DNA of 6,013 bases from an uncultured Bacteroidota bacterium (lineage in GTDB: Bacteria; Bacteroidota; Bacteroidia; 2-12-FULL-35-15): NCBI GenBank assembly GCA_903889605.1, contig CAISYK010000684.1, forward strand, positions 1 to 6,013, read 5' to 3'. The position numbers and the translations under genes are program-made. Numbering within the stretch: the first letter of the stretch is position 1; the number at the start of each line of letters is the position of its first letter. Below the pieces are notes generated by a model. The model ran no database searches. It saw nothing but the letters and a program-made list of their open reading frames with translations, and was not told the origin of the DNA. Shown piece by piece: positions 5,363-6,013 of this stretch.

Positions 5363-6013
5363 ATGGACAAAGCTGTTAATAGAAAATATCTTGCAATTAT
5401 TCTGTTCGCTTTGTCGATTGTTTTATACGCCAGAACACTCAATTACGGCTTTGTTTGGGACGATGAGCGCATCCACCTCACGAACAACGAGCAATTGATG
5501 AAAGGCGACGTTAAATCTTTTTGGGAAAAACCATATTCAGGCATGTATATTCCGGTCACATACAGCACCTGGACTTATGCCACCGGTTTTTCAACTTCAG
5601 GAAAAGGATTATCTCCTAAACCTTTCCACTTAATCAATGTAATAACAAACAGCATTAATTGTGTACTCGTTTTTTTGTTATTACTAATTTTATTTAAAAA
5701 TCAAACACAGGCTTTTTTTGGGAGTTTATTGTTTTTACTGCATCCTGTACAAGTGGAATCGGTTGCGTGGATTTCAGAATTCAGAGGACTTTACAGCGTT
5801 TTTTTTTCATTACTTTCAATGATTTGCGTGTTTCGATATCTTGAAAAAACCTCAAATTTTACATTACGTTCATTTATTACTTCAAAACAATTTACGATTG
5901 CAAGTGTGTTGTTTGCTTTAGCTCTATTAGCAAAACCATCTGCAGTTGTTTTACCTTTCGTTATAGGTATTTTAGCATGGTATTTTTATAAAGAAAAATT
6001 TAAAATTCTATTA
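5363..6013 (+). CDS. Multi-membrane-span GT-C-like glycosyltransferase, TMTC/TPR-associated type (partial)
   Basis: I translated 217 residues from the ATG at 5363. The frame is open to the window end, so the C-terminus is missing. The first hydrophobic segment (about 9-26) leads into LNYGFVWDDE (26-35). Its acidic pair Asp33/Asp34 sits in the first extracytoplasmic loop, as in the GT-C fold, where such residues are catalytic or metal-binding. Further hydrophobic segments lie at about 93-111, 117-127, 143-157, 177-190 and 193-208. HPVQVESVAWISE (127-139) and LALLAKPSAVVLP (186-198) are hallmarks of the family of membrane proteins that usually end in TPR repeats and resemble eukaryotic TMTC O-mannosyltransferases. 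Such proteins are thought to move sugars from lipid-linked donors on the outer face of the inner membrane. Substrate cannot be told. The gene starts 64 bp after uvrA on the same strand and may be co-transcribed, but no functional link is evident. Confidence 0.8.
   Translation, partial: MDKAVNRKYLAIILFALSIVLYARTLNYGFVWDDERIHLTNNEQLMKGDVKSFWEKPYSGMYIPVTYSTWTYATGFSTSGKGLSPKPFHLINVITNSINCVLVFLLLLILFKNQTQAFFGSLLFLLHPVQVESVAWISEFRGLYSVFFSLLSMICVFRYLEKTSNFTLRSFITSKQFTIASVLFALALLAKPSAVVLPFVIGILAWYFYKEKFKILL

Noticed and set aside
1..6013. tRNA, rRNA, CRISPR array, transposase gene or riboswitch
   Set aside because: None was seen on either strand by reading. The repeats present are too few and too irregular for a CRISPR array.

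Overview
The window looks like a chromosomal stretch from a low-GC member of the Bacteroidota. Three things point there. The UvrA variant has the 'HFSNRFELDGI' segment where the E. coli protein has a CxxC pair. Starts are preceded by A/T-rich leaders without a clear Shine-Dalgarno sequence. A Bacteroidota-type -7 box (TAnnTTTG) sits 23 nt ahead of uvrA. Genus cannot be given from the sequence alone.

Left part (1-1979, minus strand): gmd (GDP-mannose 4,6-dehydratase, complete) is followed 97 bp downstream by fcl/wcaG (GDP-L-fucose synthase, cut by the window start). Together they make GDP-L-fucose from GDP-D-mannose for surface polysaccharide or glycoprotein glycans, and probably form one transcript.

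Middle (1980-2340): a 361-bp divergent intergenic region between gmd and uvrA. It holds probable promoters for both genes, a 7-bp-arm dyad, and a compact nested inverted repeat of about 103 bp. That repeat has a perfect 16-bp-arm inner hairpin and outer arms sharing GTACGACAAA, and it is flanked by imperfect direct repeats. It looks like a MITE-type or other small palindromic element.

Right part (2341-6013, plus strand): uvrA (985 aa, complete, nucleotide excision repair) appears to carry an in-frame palindromic repeat of about 110 bp at roughly residues 261-297. A 64-bp gap with short TTACGAA-type repeats follows. Then comes the 5' part of a multi-membrane-span GT-C-like protein of the TMTC/TPR-associated type, cut by the window end.

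The genes themselves are ordinary housekeeping and glycan genes. No new multi-gene system is visible. The points of real interest are the two palindromic elements, one intergenic and one apparently captured inside the uvrA reading frame.
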